A program made the translations under genes and the position numbers. Of a stretch of DNA of 64,000 nucleotides, positions 50,492-58,600 are shown in pieces. A model generated the notes under the pieces. That model was given only the letters and a program-made list of their open reading frames with translations. It was not told the origin of the DNA and made no database searches. The stretch is from Prauserella salsuginis (GTDB taxonomy: Bacteria; Actinomycetota; Actinomycetes; Mycobacteriales; Pseudonocardiaceae): assembly GCF_024648885.1 (NCBI RefSeq), contig NZ_JANBBF010000008.1:1-64000 (forward strand), in the 5' to 3' direction. Each line of letters opens with the position of its first letter. Position 1 is the stretch's first letter.

Positions 50492-51280
50492 TCAGCGGCC
50501 GGTAAAACGGGCCTGGCGGCGGTCGACGAAGCTTTGGAGGCCTTCGGCGGCGTCCTCGCTGGCGAGAACGCCGGGCAGGAGCTCCCGCAGGTGGTCGGCA
50601 GCAGCACGCTCGTTCTCCAGCCGCTGCGCGACGCGGGCGTTGGCCAGTGTGCCCTGCACGCCCAGCGGCGCCTGCTCGGCGATGACGCGCGCGATCTCGG
50701 TGGCCTTCTCGAGCTGAGTGCCGGCCGGGACGACTTCCTGGACCAGGCCGATCCGGTGGGCCTCCGCGGCGCCGAACTCCTCACCGGTGAGGAGGAACCG
50801 CATCGCGTTGCCCCAGCCGAGCTGGGTCGTCGCGCGGACCGTCGCTCCGCCGAACGGGATGATGCCCCGGCCGATCTCCAGCTGCCGGAACCGCACGTCG
50901 GCTGCGCCGATGACGATGTCGGAGGCCAGCGCGAGCTCGATCGAGAGCGTGAAGGAGATGCCCTGGACGGCCAGCACGACCGGCTTCGGCACCGGTGGCT
51001 TCCACAGGCCGAACGGGTCGTACGCGCCGCCTCCCGACAGTGCGGACGGCCCGTCGTCCTGCACGGAGGGCCAGACGTCCGCCAGGTCGAGACCGGCACT
51101 GAAATGGTCACCGTGGCCGTACAGCACCCCGACGCGAGCCTCGGAGTCCTCGGCCAGCCGGTCGTAGGCGAGGCCCACCTCGTCGATGGTGCGGCGATCC
51201 CACGCATTGCGCTTCTCGGGCCGGTTCACGCCGATGAGCAGTACGTGGCCGTCGCGTTCGACGGTGACTCGGGGCGACAT
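50492..51280 (-). CDS. Enoyl-CoA hydratase/isomerase (crotonase) family protein
   Basis: A 262-residue crotonase. VNRPEKRNAW begins the fold, HFSAGLDLADVW forms the first oxyanion-hole segment and AVQGISFTLSIELALASD the second. FRQLEIGRGIIPFGGAT holds one acidic residue where hydratases have the catalytic pair. The reaction is on an acyl-CoA, not further defined. ATG 51280 is used with AGGAGG at some distance. Two palindromes at 51328-51368 lie upstream. Confidence 0.88.
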   Translation of the reverse strand: MSPRVTVERDGHVLLIGVNRPEKRNAWDRRTIDEVGLAYDRLAEDSEARVGVLYGHGDHFSAGLDLADVWPSVQDDGPSALSGGGAYDPFGLWKPPVPKPVVLAVQGISFTLSIELALASDIVIGAADVRFRQLEIGRGIIPFGGATVRATTQLGWGNAMRFLLTGEEFGAAEAHRIGLVQEVVPAGTQLEKATEIARVIAEQAPLGVQGTLANARVAQRLENERAAADHLRELLPGVLASEDAAEGLQSFVDRRQARFTGR

Positions 51281-51327
51281 GGAAGTCCTGGTCCTCCTCG
51301 GCTCGGTGAGCACGTACGACGATCAGG

Positions 51328-51368
51328 GAGCAGCGTGTCACGCTCCTCAGGTGTATAACGGCCTATAC
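51328..51368. promoter_or_regulatory. Two adjacent palindromes upstream of the crotonase gene
   Basis: AGCGTG-T-CACGCT (51332-51344) extends by GAG/CTC on either side after one mismatch. Eight bases further lies GTATA-ACGGCC-TATAC (51353-51368), a perfect 5-bp-arm site in an AT-rich patch. The second has the look of a GntR- or TetR-type operator over a minus-strand promoter. Confidence 0.5.
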
Positions 51369-51432
51369 GGCACGGCGTTTAGTGGCGACGTCTCCCGCTC
51401 TCGCCACCGCGTCTCCACCACCAGTGATCAGC

Positions 51433-52062
51433 TCAAGAGGCGACAGAGTTTTCCGAGGTCGCGGGGTTTGCCGAGGTCGCGGCCTCGTCCACGTACTCGA
51501 CGACACCCGCCTCGCGGAGCAGCTCCAGAATCCGGTCCGCCGCGCCCTCCGGCGAACCCGTGCTCGTGTCGATCTGCAGGTCCGGCGCCTCCGGGTGTTC
51601 GTAGACGTCGTCGACGCCCGTCAGGCCCTTGACCTCGCCCGCGGCCGCGCGCGCGTAGAGCCCCTTGGGGTCCCGGCGCGCGCATTCCTGCAGGGGAGTG
51701 CTCACATAAACCTCGAAGAACGCGCAGCCACGCTCGGCGTGGTGCGCGCGGACCGCGTCCCGCGTCTCCGCGTACGGGGCGATCACCGGCACGAGGGTGA
51801 GCACGCGATGCCGCGACAACAGTTCCGCGATGAACCCCACGCGTTGTCCCTGCTTGTCCCGGTCCTCGCGGCTGAAGCCGAGGTCGCTGGAGATCGTGCG
51901 GCGGATCTCGTCGCCGTCGAGCACCTCGACCTCCGCGTCGATGCTCTCGCCCGCGACGAGCGTCGCGACGGCCCCGGCCACCGTCGACTTGCCCGCGCCG
52001 GACAATCCGGTCAACCAGACGGTCGCGCCGCGGGTGACGCGAAGGGACCGGTCCGCAGTCAT
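51433..52062 (-). CDS. cysC: Adenylylsulfate kinase
   Basis: A 209-residue APS kinase, which phosphorylates adenylylsulfate to PAPS. The P-loop is WLTGLSGAGKSTVA, LDGDEIRRTISSDLGFS binds the substrate, and FFEVYVSTPLQECARRDPKG and GVDDVYEHPEAPDLQI are conserved. It lacks a sulfurylase domain. ATG 52062 has GGAGGAG. It is divergent from a sulfotransferase gene by 129 bp, so its PAPS may feed that enzyme. Confidence 0.92.
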   Translation of the reverse strand: MTADRSLRVTRGATVWLTGLSGAGKSTVAGAVATLVAGESIDAEVEVLDGDEIRRTISSDLGFSREDRDKQGQRVGFIAELLSRHRVLTLVPVIAPYAETRDAVRAHHAERGCAFFEVYVSTPLQECARRDPKGLYARAAAGEVKGLTGVDDVYEHPEAPDLQIDTSTGSPEGAADRILELLREAGVVEYVDEAATSANPATSENSVAS

Positions 52063-52191
52063 AAGAAGCTCCTCCAGGAAACCGTTACCTACCTGTGGTG
52101 GTGGTGCACGGGACATCATCCGTGCGGAAAGAAAACTCACCGTGAAGGCCACAGCAAACCATCCGGTGTGACCGAGTACGCTCCCGGGGCC

Positions 52192-53376
52192 ATGAGCTCC
52201 GCAACACAGCGTGTGTACCTGCACATCGGGTTACCCAAGACCGGAACGACATCGCTGCAGGAGCTGCTGTGGCACAACCAGAGCGCCCTGACCTCGGACG
52301 GCGTGTCGTTCCCCGGCTACGACCTCGGTGCCCATCACCGGGCCGTCGCCGACGTGCATCCCGGTCGCTACGGCGGCTGGAAGGAGAAGCGCACGCCCGG
52401 GTCGTGGAACTGGCTGGTCGAGCAGGCGAGGGCGTTCGAAGGGGCGACGCTGATCTCCTCGGAACTGCTGGCACCGGCGAGTCCCGACGAGGCCGAACAG
52501 GTCGTCTCGTCGTTGTCGTTCGCCGAGGTGCACATCGTGTGTACCGTCCGCGACCTGGCGCGCCAGATCCCATCGGTGTGGCAGGAGAACGTCAAGACCA
52601 GGCAGAGCACGTCGTACCCCGATCTGCTCGCCTCGCTCCGCAGCGGCGAGCTCGACGACACGGCGACGCTGTTCTGGGACTACCAGGATCTGCCGCGCGT
52701 ACTCGAGACGTGGGGTGCGGGAGTTCCGGCCGACCGCGTTCACGTGGTGACCGTGCCGCCCCGTGGCGGGCGTCCGGACGTGCTGTGGGAGCGGTTCGCC
52801 GGACTGCTCGGCCTGGACCCGGCCAAGTACGAGACGGACATCCCGCACTACGGCAACTTCTCCCTCGGCTACCCGGAGACGGAGTTCCTGCGGCGGATCA
52901 ACGCGTCACTGCCCGAGCGGTTCCCGTGGCTCCAGTACGCGCGCCGGGTCAAGGACGACTTCGCCGCACACACGCTGAGCGCGCGCAGCGGCCGCGGCAG
53001 CATCCCGTTGCCCAAGCAGGATCAGGACTGGGTGCGCGAAGCGGCGGAGCACTACATCGAACGGGTCCGCGACGCCGGGTATCACGTCGTCGGCGACCTC
53101 GAGGATCTGCGGCCGGCCGCGCCGCGCGGTGACGAACCGGCGACGGCCGACGAGCTGACCCCGAGCGAGGCGGAGATCGGCGAGATCGCGATGGAGTCGG
53201 TCACCGACCTGCTCCGCCACCCGGCCGGTTCTCGCCGGATGATGAAGCGCAAGCCGCCGCAGCAGGCGAAGGCGCTGAAGCTGCGGCAGTTCGTGATGCG
53301 CATGTCGGATCAGTATCCGCAGGTCATGGCCGCACGCCGGGCGTACTGGCGGGCGCGCGCCAAGCTGGGTCGCTGA
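52192..53376 (+). CDS. PAPS-dependent sulfotransferase-like protein
   Basis: A 394-residue protein. YLHIGLPKTGTTSLQELLW is the 5'-phosphosulfate loop of sulfotransferases, and TVRDLARQIPSVWQENVK the 3'-phosphate-binding Arg/Ser segment. The C-terminal third is basic and specific to this group. It would transfer sulfate from PAPS to an unknown acceptor such as a glycolipid or wall sugar. ATG 52192 lies 9 nt after TACGCT, possibly leaderless. Divergence from cysC supports the assignment. Confidence 0.85.
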   Translation: MSSATQRVYLHIGLPKTGTTSLQELLWHNQSALTSDGVSFPGYDLGAHHRAVADVHPGRYGGWKEKRTPGSWNWLVEQARAFEGATLISSELLAPASPDEAEQVVSSLSFAEVHIVCTVRDLARQIPSVWQENVKTRQSTSYPDLLASLRSGELDDTATLFWDYQDLPRVLETWGAGVPADRVHVVTVPPRGGRPDVLWERFAGLLGLDPAKYETDIPHYGNFSLGYPETEFLRRINASLPERFPWLQYARRVKDDFAAHTLSARSGRGSIPLPKQDQDWVREAAEHYIERVRDAGYHVVGDLEDLRPAAPRGDEPATADELTPSEAEIGEIAMESVTDLLRHPAGSRRMMKRKPPQQAKALKLRQFVMRMSDQYPQVMAARRAYWRARAKLGR

Positions 53377-53435
53377 CCGGATTCGACCACGCCGAGGGCC
53401 CGCGGCAGGCGCCGGCGGGCGGGATGGAGCACGTG

Positions 53436-54188
53436 ATGAGCCGAGTGGTGCTCAGCGACAGCGACGGCCGGTGGACCCTCACCCTGACCGATCCCGACCG
53501 GCGCAACTGCCTCGACGACGTGACCTGCCGTGAGCTCGGCGAGGCGATCGACACGGTCGCCTCGGCCGAGGACGCGCGCACCCTCGTCGTGGCGGGGGAG
53601 GGCAAGGCGTTCTGCGCGGGTGCGGACCTGCCCGCGCTGTTCGGTGACGCCTCCGAGCGTGCGGTCGGCGAACTGCGCAGGCACCTGCACTCGGTCTACG
53701 ACAGCTTCTTGCGGCTGCGCCGGTTGGACATCCCGACGATCGCGGCGGTGCAGGGTGCGGCCGTCGGCGCGGGGTTGAACCTGGCGATGGCCTGTGACGT
53801 CCGTATCGCCGGTCCGCACGCGTCGTTCGCCGCGACGTTCTCGCGGATCGGGCTGCACCCGGGCGGCGGGTGCACGTGGTTCCTCGTCGACGCCCTGGGG
53901 CGGCAGCGAGCGATGGCGTTGCTGCTCGACGGCGGGACGCTGGACGGCGAGGCGGCCGTCGCGCAGGGGCTGGCGCTGGAGCTCGCCGAGGACCCGCTGG
54001 CCCGTGCGCAGGAGATGGCTGACCGGTGGGCGGGGCACGACCCGGCGCTGGCGCGGGACATCAAGGCGGCCGTCGGCCTGGCCGCGGGTGGCGACTTCGA
54101 CGCGACCCTGGAGTTCGAGGCGTGGGCGCAGGCCTCCAGCGCGACCGGACCGAAGATCCGCGAGGTGGTCGAGCGTTTCCGGAAGTGA
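53436..54188 (+). CDS. Enoyl-CoA hydratase/isomerase family protein
   Basis: A 250-residue crotonase. TDPDRRNCLDD begins the fold, KAFCAGADLPALF and VQGAAVGAGLNLAMACD provide the oxyanion hole, and FSRIGLHPGGGCTWFLVDA carries the position of a catalytic acid replaced by Gly/His-rich residues. Substrate unknown. ATG 53436 is preferred since GGAG lies six bases before it; ATG 53424 is an alternative. It follows the sulfotransferase gene by 59 bp. Confidence 0.87.
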   Translation: MSRVVLSDSDGRWTLTLTDPDRRNCLDDVTCRELGEAIDTVASAEDARTLVVAGEGKAFCAGADLPALFGDASERAVGELRRHLHSVYDSFLRLRRLDIPTIAAVQGAAVGAGLNLAMACDVRIAGPHASFAATFSRIGLHPGGGCTWFLVDALGRQRAMALLLDGGTLDGEAAVAQGLALELAEDPLARAQEMADRWAGHDPALARDIKAAVGLAAGGDFDATLEFEAWAQASSATGPKIREVVERFRK

Positions 54189-54311
54189 TCGCGTGGGCGT
54201 ACGCGGGGTCGCGCGAGCTCCCGGAGCGTGTTCGACGGGTGAACCGCGGAGAACACGGGTCGAGTCGGAGACATCGGCGCTCGGCACGATCTCCGGGATC
54301 TCGAACGAACC

Positions 54312-54539
54312 TCAGGCCACGACACCCTGCGCGGTCAGCAGGTCCCGGCTGCGGCGGCGACGGCGGAGCCACACCCGGCGCGTGCCGTCGGAGTAGAGCC
54401 GCACGTTGGCCAGCTCCCAGCCGGTGAACTCGGCCTGGATGGCCAGCTGCACGGATGCGGTCACGCGGGAGACACCCGGCGGGAGCTGGACCCGCTGGTA
54501 CTCCCAATCGTCTTCGACCACCGCTTCCGTACTCGTCAT
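54312..54539 (-). CDS. DUF5703 family protein
   Basis: A 75-residue protein with WEYQRVQLPPGVSR, GWELANVRLYSDGTRRVWLR and an Arg-rich C-terminal helix, as in the actinobacterial DUF5703 family. Function unknown. ATG 54539 overlaps the lipoprotein stop (ATGA), so it is the last gene of a coupled three-gene operon. Confidence 0.85.
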   Translation of the reverse strand: MTSTEAVVEDDWEYQRVQLPPGVSRVTASVQLAIQAEFTGWELANVRLYSDGTRRVWLRRRRRSRDLLTAQGVVA

Positions 54540-55597
54540 GGCGTGATCACCTGGATACCTTCCTCGGCTGCCGAACCGATGACGACCCGGGACGTCCGCT
54601 CATCGACGGTAACGGAATCGGGCTGGCGAACGGTGGGTAGCCGGAACTTTTCCTCCGGTTGTCCGCCGCGTACGTCGTATCCGACGACCTGGTTGCGTTC
54701 GGTCAGCGTGATCCACGCGACGTGCCGCTTCGCGTCGTAGGCGATGCCGTAGGCACCTCCCGGAACCGGGTGTCGCTGGCGCAGCAGCAGCGGGTCCGCA
54801 TCGAAGGCGAGCAGGGCACCGTTGCGTGCGTCGGTGACCAGGACGCGGCCGTACTCGTCGGTCGTCGCGTCGGCAGCTCCCTGTCCGGCCCTGAGGCCCT
54901 CGCTGATCGTGCCGTCGGCGAGGTCGACCGAGAACACGGCGGTCCGCAGCTGGTCCAGCACGACTGCGCCACCGTCGCCGACGAGGACGTCGTCGGCGCT
55001 GTAGAGATCGTCGCGGATGGTGCGCACCGGCCGGTCGTCGGCGTCGAGGACCTGCACCGCCTTGGCGTCGCGCAGGGCCACGAGGGTGCGGTCGCCGTCG
55101 GCGGCGACGCCCGCGGGCGCCCCGTCGAGTTCGACGACGTCGGCCTCGCCCGCCCCGACATCGATGCGGGCGAAGGCTCCGGCGTCCGGCATGGCGGCGA
55201 CGACTGTGCCCTCGATCGTGGTCAGGCTCGTGACCTCACCCGGCAGTGAGACGGTGCGTGCCTCGGCGCCGGGTTTTTCGAGATCGTAGAGCCGCACGGC
55301 GTCCTCGTCGGCCATGGCGGCCGCCAGGGTGCCGTGGGCCGTGGCGACGTCGGTGATGTCTCCGTCGGCCGGCACCACCCGGCCCGCCGGCTCCTCGGTC
55401 GTCGGGGGCGCGGATGCGGCGCTCGCCCGCTCCGGATCCTCGACGACCTGAAGTTGGTCGCGCCCGGCGCCCGCATCGGAACAGCCGGTCAGTAGCAGGA
55501 CCGAGGTGAGCGCGAGAGCCGTCCACCGGAACGCTCGCCGGGACACGGACGGTGCGCCGGCGTCCGGCGCGGGGTGAGCTGTGGGCGGCGCGGTCAC
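54536..55597 (-). CDS. Lipoprotein with beta-propeller-like repeats
   Basis: A 353-residue exported protein. TALALTSVLLLTGCSDAGAG is a lipobox signal, the Cys becoming the lipidated N-terminus. The rest is a series of VAxxDGxxTLVALRDxxxV strands, as in YncE- or SMP30-like beta-propellers. It may sense or bind something at the cell surface; no catalytic residue is recognised. GTG 55597 overlaps the aldo-keto reductase stop (GTGA). Confidence 0.85.
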   Translation of the reverse strand: MTAPPTAHPAPDAGAPSVSRRAFRWTALALTSVLLLTGCSDAGAGRDQLQVVEDPERASAASAPPTTEEPAGRVVPADGDITDVATAHGTLAAAMADEDAVRLYDLEKPGAEARTVSLPGEVTSLTTIEGTVVAAMPDAGAFARIDVGAGEADVVELDGAPAGVAADGDRTLVALRDAKAVQVLDADDRPVRTIRDDLYSADDVLVGDGGAVVLDQLRTAVFSVDLADGTISEGLRAGQGAADATTDEYGRVLVTDARNGALLAFDADPLLLRQRHPVPGGAYGIAYDAKRHVAWITLTERNQVVGYDVRGGQPEEKFRLPTVRQPDSVTVDERTSRVVIGSAAEEGIQVITP

Positions 55598-56595
55598 GGG
55601 GAATCCTCGTTCGGGTCGGTGGCGTCGGCCGCACCGGAGCGTGCGGTCGCGCCGTCGTCGGCGGGCAGGCTGACGTCGTCGAGTGCGCCGCGGATGGCCT
55701 CCGGCAGGGTCAGTTCCTCGGCGGCGAGTGATCCGGCGAGCTGGGTGGCGTCGCGGGCTCCGACGACGGGAGCGACGACGCCGGGCCGGTCGCGGACCCA
55801 GGCCAGCGCGACCGCCAACGGCGAGGTGCCGAGGCCCTCGGCCGCGGTGGCGACGGCTTCGACGATGCGGCTCGCGCGGTCGGTGCGGTGATGGTCGACG
55901 TAGCCGCCGTAGGCAGGGTCGGCGCCACGGGAGTCCGCGGGCGTGCCCGACCGGTACTTGCCGGTCAGCACCCCGCGGCCGAGTGGTGCCCACGGCAGCA
56001 GGCCGATGCCGTGATGGCCCGCAGCGGGCACGATCTCCCGCTCGGGGGTGCGTTCGAGCAGGGAGTACTCGGTCTGGGTGGCCACGATGCGCGTGGTGCG
56101 CAGGCCGCACGCCGCCGTGGCCAGTTGCCAGCCCGCGTAGTTGGACACGCCGATGTAGCGGACCTTTCCGCTGGTGATGGCGTGGTCGAGGGCCGAAAGC
56201 GTCTCATCGAGCGGCACGGCCGGATCCCACGCGTGCACCTGCCACAGGTCGATGTGGTCGACGCCGAGGCGCCGCAGCGAACCCTCGAGCGCGGCCAGCA
56301 GCGACCCGCGGGAGGCGCCACCGCCGAACGGCCCTGACTCACGGCGGGCCGCGGCCTTCGTGGCGAGCACGATGTCCTCGCGGGGCACGAGGTCGGCCAT
56401 GAGGGAACCGAGGATCCGTTCGCTCTCGCCGTCGCCGTAGACATCGGCGGTGTCGACGAGCGTGCCTCCCGCGTCGACGAAGGCCACGAGCTGGTTGGCG
56501 GCTTCTTCGGCGTCGGTGCCGGTGCCCCACGACAACGTGCCGAGGCCCATGCGGGACACCTGCGCGCCCGAAGCGCCGAGCGGGCGACATTCCAT
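55594..56595 (-). CDS. Aldo/keto reductase
   Basis: A 333-residue NADPH-dependent barrel enzyme. The catalytic tetrad is visible: Asp and Tyr in DTADVYGDGESER, Lys in IVLATKAA and His in LWQVHAWDPA. YIGVSNYAGWQ and LLPWAPLGRGVLTGKY are typical of the YajO/AKR11-12 type. It reduces aldehydes or ketones, possibly in detoxification. ATG 56595 seems leaderless. It heads the operon with the lipoprotein and DUF5703 genes, and is divergent from a luciferase-like gene by 86 bp. Confidence 0.9.
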   Translation of the reverse strand: MECRPLGASGAQVSRMGLGTLSWGTGTDAEEAANQLVAFVDAGGTLVDTADVYGDGESERILGSLMADLVPREDIVLATKAAARRESGPFGGGASRGSLLAALEGSLRRLGVDHIDLWQVHAWDPAVPLDETLSALDHAITSGKVRYIGVSNYAGWQLATAACGLRTTRIVATQTEYSLLERTPEREIVPAAGHHGIGLLPWAPLGRGVLTGKYRSGTPADSRGADPAYGGYVDHHRTDRASRIVEAVATAAEGLGTSPLAVALAWVRDRPGVVAPVVGARDATQLAGSLAAEELTLPEAIRGALDDVSLPADDGATARSGAADATDPNEDSP

Positions 56596-56603
56596 GGCTG
56601 CCC

Positions 56604-56609
56604 AGCGTA
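56604..56609 (-). promoter_or_regulatory. Leaderless -10 element (TACGCT, minus strand)
   Basis: TACGCT on the minus strand ends 8 nt before ATG 56595. Confidence 0.5.
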
Positions 56610-56639
56610 GTCATCACCCGTCCGCGAGATTGACCAAGG

Positions 56640-56672
56640 CACTATCGGCGGCATGTCCGGCCACCGATAGTG
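56640..56672. promoter_or_regulatory. Inverted repeat in the divergent AKR / luciferase-like promoter
   Basis: CACTATCGG (56640-56648) and CCGATAGTG (56664-56672) are exact complements 15 nt apart. The right arm covers TAGTGT (56668-56673), the likely -10 of the rightward gene, so a bound dimer pair would shut it off. Confidence 0.5.
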
Positions 56673-56681
56673 TCGCTGCCC

Positions 56682-57728
56682 GTGCGACTGGGTTTGAATC
56701 TCGGCTACTGGGGCGCCGGGAACGATGCGAGTAATTTGACACTGGCCAAACACGCCGACGAGCTCGGTTTCTCCGTCGTGTGGGCGGCGGAGGCGTACGG
56801 CTCGGACGCGCCGACCGTGCTGGCGTGGGTCGCAGCACAGACGTCGAATATCGACGTCGGCAGCGCGGTGCTGCAGATCCCGGCGCGCACGCCCGCGACG
56901 ACGGCGATGACGGCCGCGACGCTCGACTCGCTGTCCGGTGGCCGGTTCCGGCTGGGGCTCGGGGTGTCGGGCCCACAGGTGTCGGAGGGCTGGCACGGAG
57001 TGCGGTTCACCTCGCCGCTGGGTCGCACGCGGGAGTACATGGACATCGTCCGGACGGCACTGCGCCGCGAGAAGGTCGCCTACGAGGGCGAGCACTTCCG
57101 GCTGCCGCTGCCGGACGGGCCGGGCAAGGCGCTGCGGCTGACCGTGCATCCGGTGCGCGAGCACGTGCCGATGTACCTCGCCGCGATCGGCCCGAAGAAC
57201 GTCGAGTTGACCGGCGAGCTCGCCGACGGCTGGCTGCCGGTGTTCTTCTCGCCCGAACACGCCGGCGACCAGCTGGCCCAGCTGCGGGCTGGTGCGGAGA
57301 AGGCAGGCCGTGACCTCTCGTCGTTCGACATCGCGCCGACGGTGCCGCTCGTGCCGGGCGAGGACTGGCGGGTGTGTGCCGACTCGGTGCGTGCCTACGC
57401 CGCGCTGTACCTGGGCGGCATGGGCAGCAAGGACAAGAACTTCTACAACCGGCTCGCGGTGCGGATGGGCTTCGAGGCCGAGGCCGCCGAGGTCCAGGAG
57501 AAGTTCCTCGCGAAGGATCACGCGGGCGCGATGGCCGCGGTGCCGGCCGAGTTCCTGGACGCGACGTCGCTGCTGGGCCCGAAGGAGCGGATCGCCGAGC
57601 GGCTGGCCGCGTTCGCCGAGGCCGGCGCGACGACGGTGAGCCTGTCGCCGTTCGTGGCTCCCGAGCAGGGCTTCGACGCGCTGCGCACGGCCGTCGAGGC
57701 GCTGGAACTGGCGGGGGTGGCCGGCTGA
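56682..57728 (+). CDS. LLM class F420-dependent oxidoreductase
   Basis: A 348-residue luciferase-like barrel protein. RLGLNLGYWGAGNDASNLTL begins it. DSLSGGRFRLGLGVSGPQVS and LPLPDGPGKALRLTVHPV are common to the F420-dependent subfamily, and YLAAIGPKNVELTGELADGW follows. It would use coenzyme F420; the substrate is unknown. GTG 56682 is preferred because it lies 8 nt after TAGTGT and yields the usual N-terminus; GTG 56670 is inside the operator-like repeat. Its stop overlaps the uppP start (TGATG). Confidence 0.88.
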   Translation: MRLGLNLGYWGAGNDASNLTLAKHADELGFSVVWAAEAYGSDAPTVLAWVAAQTSNIDVGSAVLQIPARTPATTAMTAATLDSLSGGRFRLGLGVSGPQVSEGWHGVRFTSPLGRTREYMDIVRTALRREKVAYEGEHFRLPLPDGPGKALRLTVHPVREHVPMYLAAIGPKNVELTGELADGWLPVFFSPEHAGDQLAQLRAGAEKAGRDLSSFDIAPTVPLVPGEDWRVCADSVRAYAALYLGGMGSKDKNFYNRLAVRMGFEAEAAEVQEKFLAKDHAGAMAAVPAEFLDATSLLGPKERIAERLAAFAEAGATTVSLSPFVAPEQGFDALRTAVEALELAGVAG

Positions 57729-58567
57729 TGGGGTGGTTCGAGGCGCTGGTCCTGGGCATCGTCCAGGGGCTGACGGAGTTCCTGCCGATCTCGTCGAGCG
57801 CGCACCTGCGGGTGACGGCGGCGTTCGCGGGCTGGGGTGACCCTGGCGCGGCGTTCACGGCCGTGACGCAGATCGGGACAGAGCTGGCCGTGCTGCTGTA
57901 CTTCGGGAAGAAGATCGGCAGCATCCTGAAGAACTGGTTCTTCTCGATTTACAAGCCCGAGTACCGCCGCCATCCGGACGCGCGGATGGGCTGGCTGATC
58001 ATCGTCGGTTCGATCCCCATCGGTGTGCTGGGGTTGCTGTTCGAGGAACAGATCAGCCACGTGTTCCGCGACCTGCGGCTCATCGCCACGACGCTGATCG
58101 TGTTCGGCATCTTCCTGCTGCTGGCCGACCGGATGGGCAGGCAGGACCGCGATCTGGACCATCTGACCGTCAAGCACGGTCTGACGTACGGGTTCTTCCA
58201 GGCGCTCGCGCTCGTGCCCGGCGTGTCCCGGTCCGGCGGCACGATCACCGGTGGCCGGCTGATGGGCTACAACCGTTCGGCCGCCGCGGAGTACTCGTTC
58301 CTGCTCGCGGTGCCCGCGGTGCTTGCGTCCGGTCTGTACAAGCTCACCGACATCGGTGAAGGGCAGGGTCCGGCATGGGGGCCGACGATCCTGGCGACGG
58401 TCGTGGCGTTCGGCGTCGGATTCGCGGTGATCGCCTGGCTGATGTCCTACATCAAGCGGCACTCGTTCCTGCCGTTCGTGATCTACCGGGTTGCGCTGGG
58501 CGTGCTACTGTACGTGCTGGTGTTCACGGGCGTGCTCGACCCGCACGCCGGACCGGTGGAGAGCTGA
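57728..58567 (+). CDS. uppP: Undecaprenyl-diphosphatase
   Basis: A 279-residue integral membrane phosphatase of the BacA/UppP family that recycles undecaprenyl pyrophosphate for wall synthesis. LGIVQGLTEFLPISSSAHLR is the first catalytic region (Glu and Ser motif) and LVPGVSRSGGTITGGRLMG the second with the PGxSRSG motif. ATG 57728 overlaps the preceding stop. Confidence 0.96.
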   Translation: MGWFEALVLGIVQGLTEFLPISSSAHLRVTAAFAGWGDPGAAFTAVTQIGTELAVLLYFGKKIGSILKNWFFSIYKPEYRRHPDARMGWLIIVGSIPIGVLGLLFEEQISHVFRDLRLIATTLIVFGIFLLLADRMGRQDRDLDHLTVKHGLTYGFFQALALVPGVSRSGGTITGGRLMGYNRSAAAEYSFLLAVPAVLASGLYKLTDIGEGQGPAWGPTILATVVAFGVGFAVIAWLMSYIKRHSFLPFVIYRVALGVLLYVLVFTGVLDPHAGPVES

Positions 58568-58587
58568 TCCACGCCCCGGAGTCGGCG

Positions 58588-58593
58588 TAGGGT
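58588..58593 (+). promoter_or_regulatory. Leaderless -10 element (TAGGGT)
   Basis: TAGGGT ends 7 nt before GTG 58601; it would give an extra promoter inside the uppP run. Confidence 0.5.
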
Positions 58594-58600
58594 GACGGGC

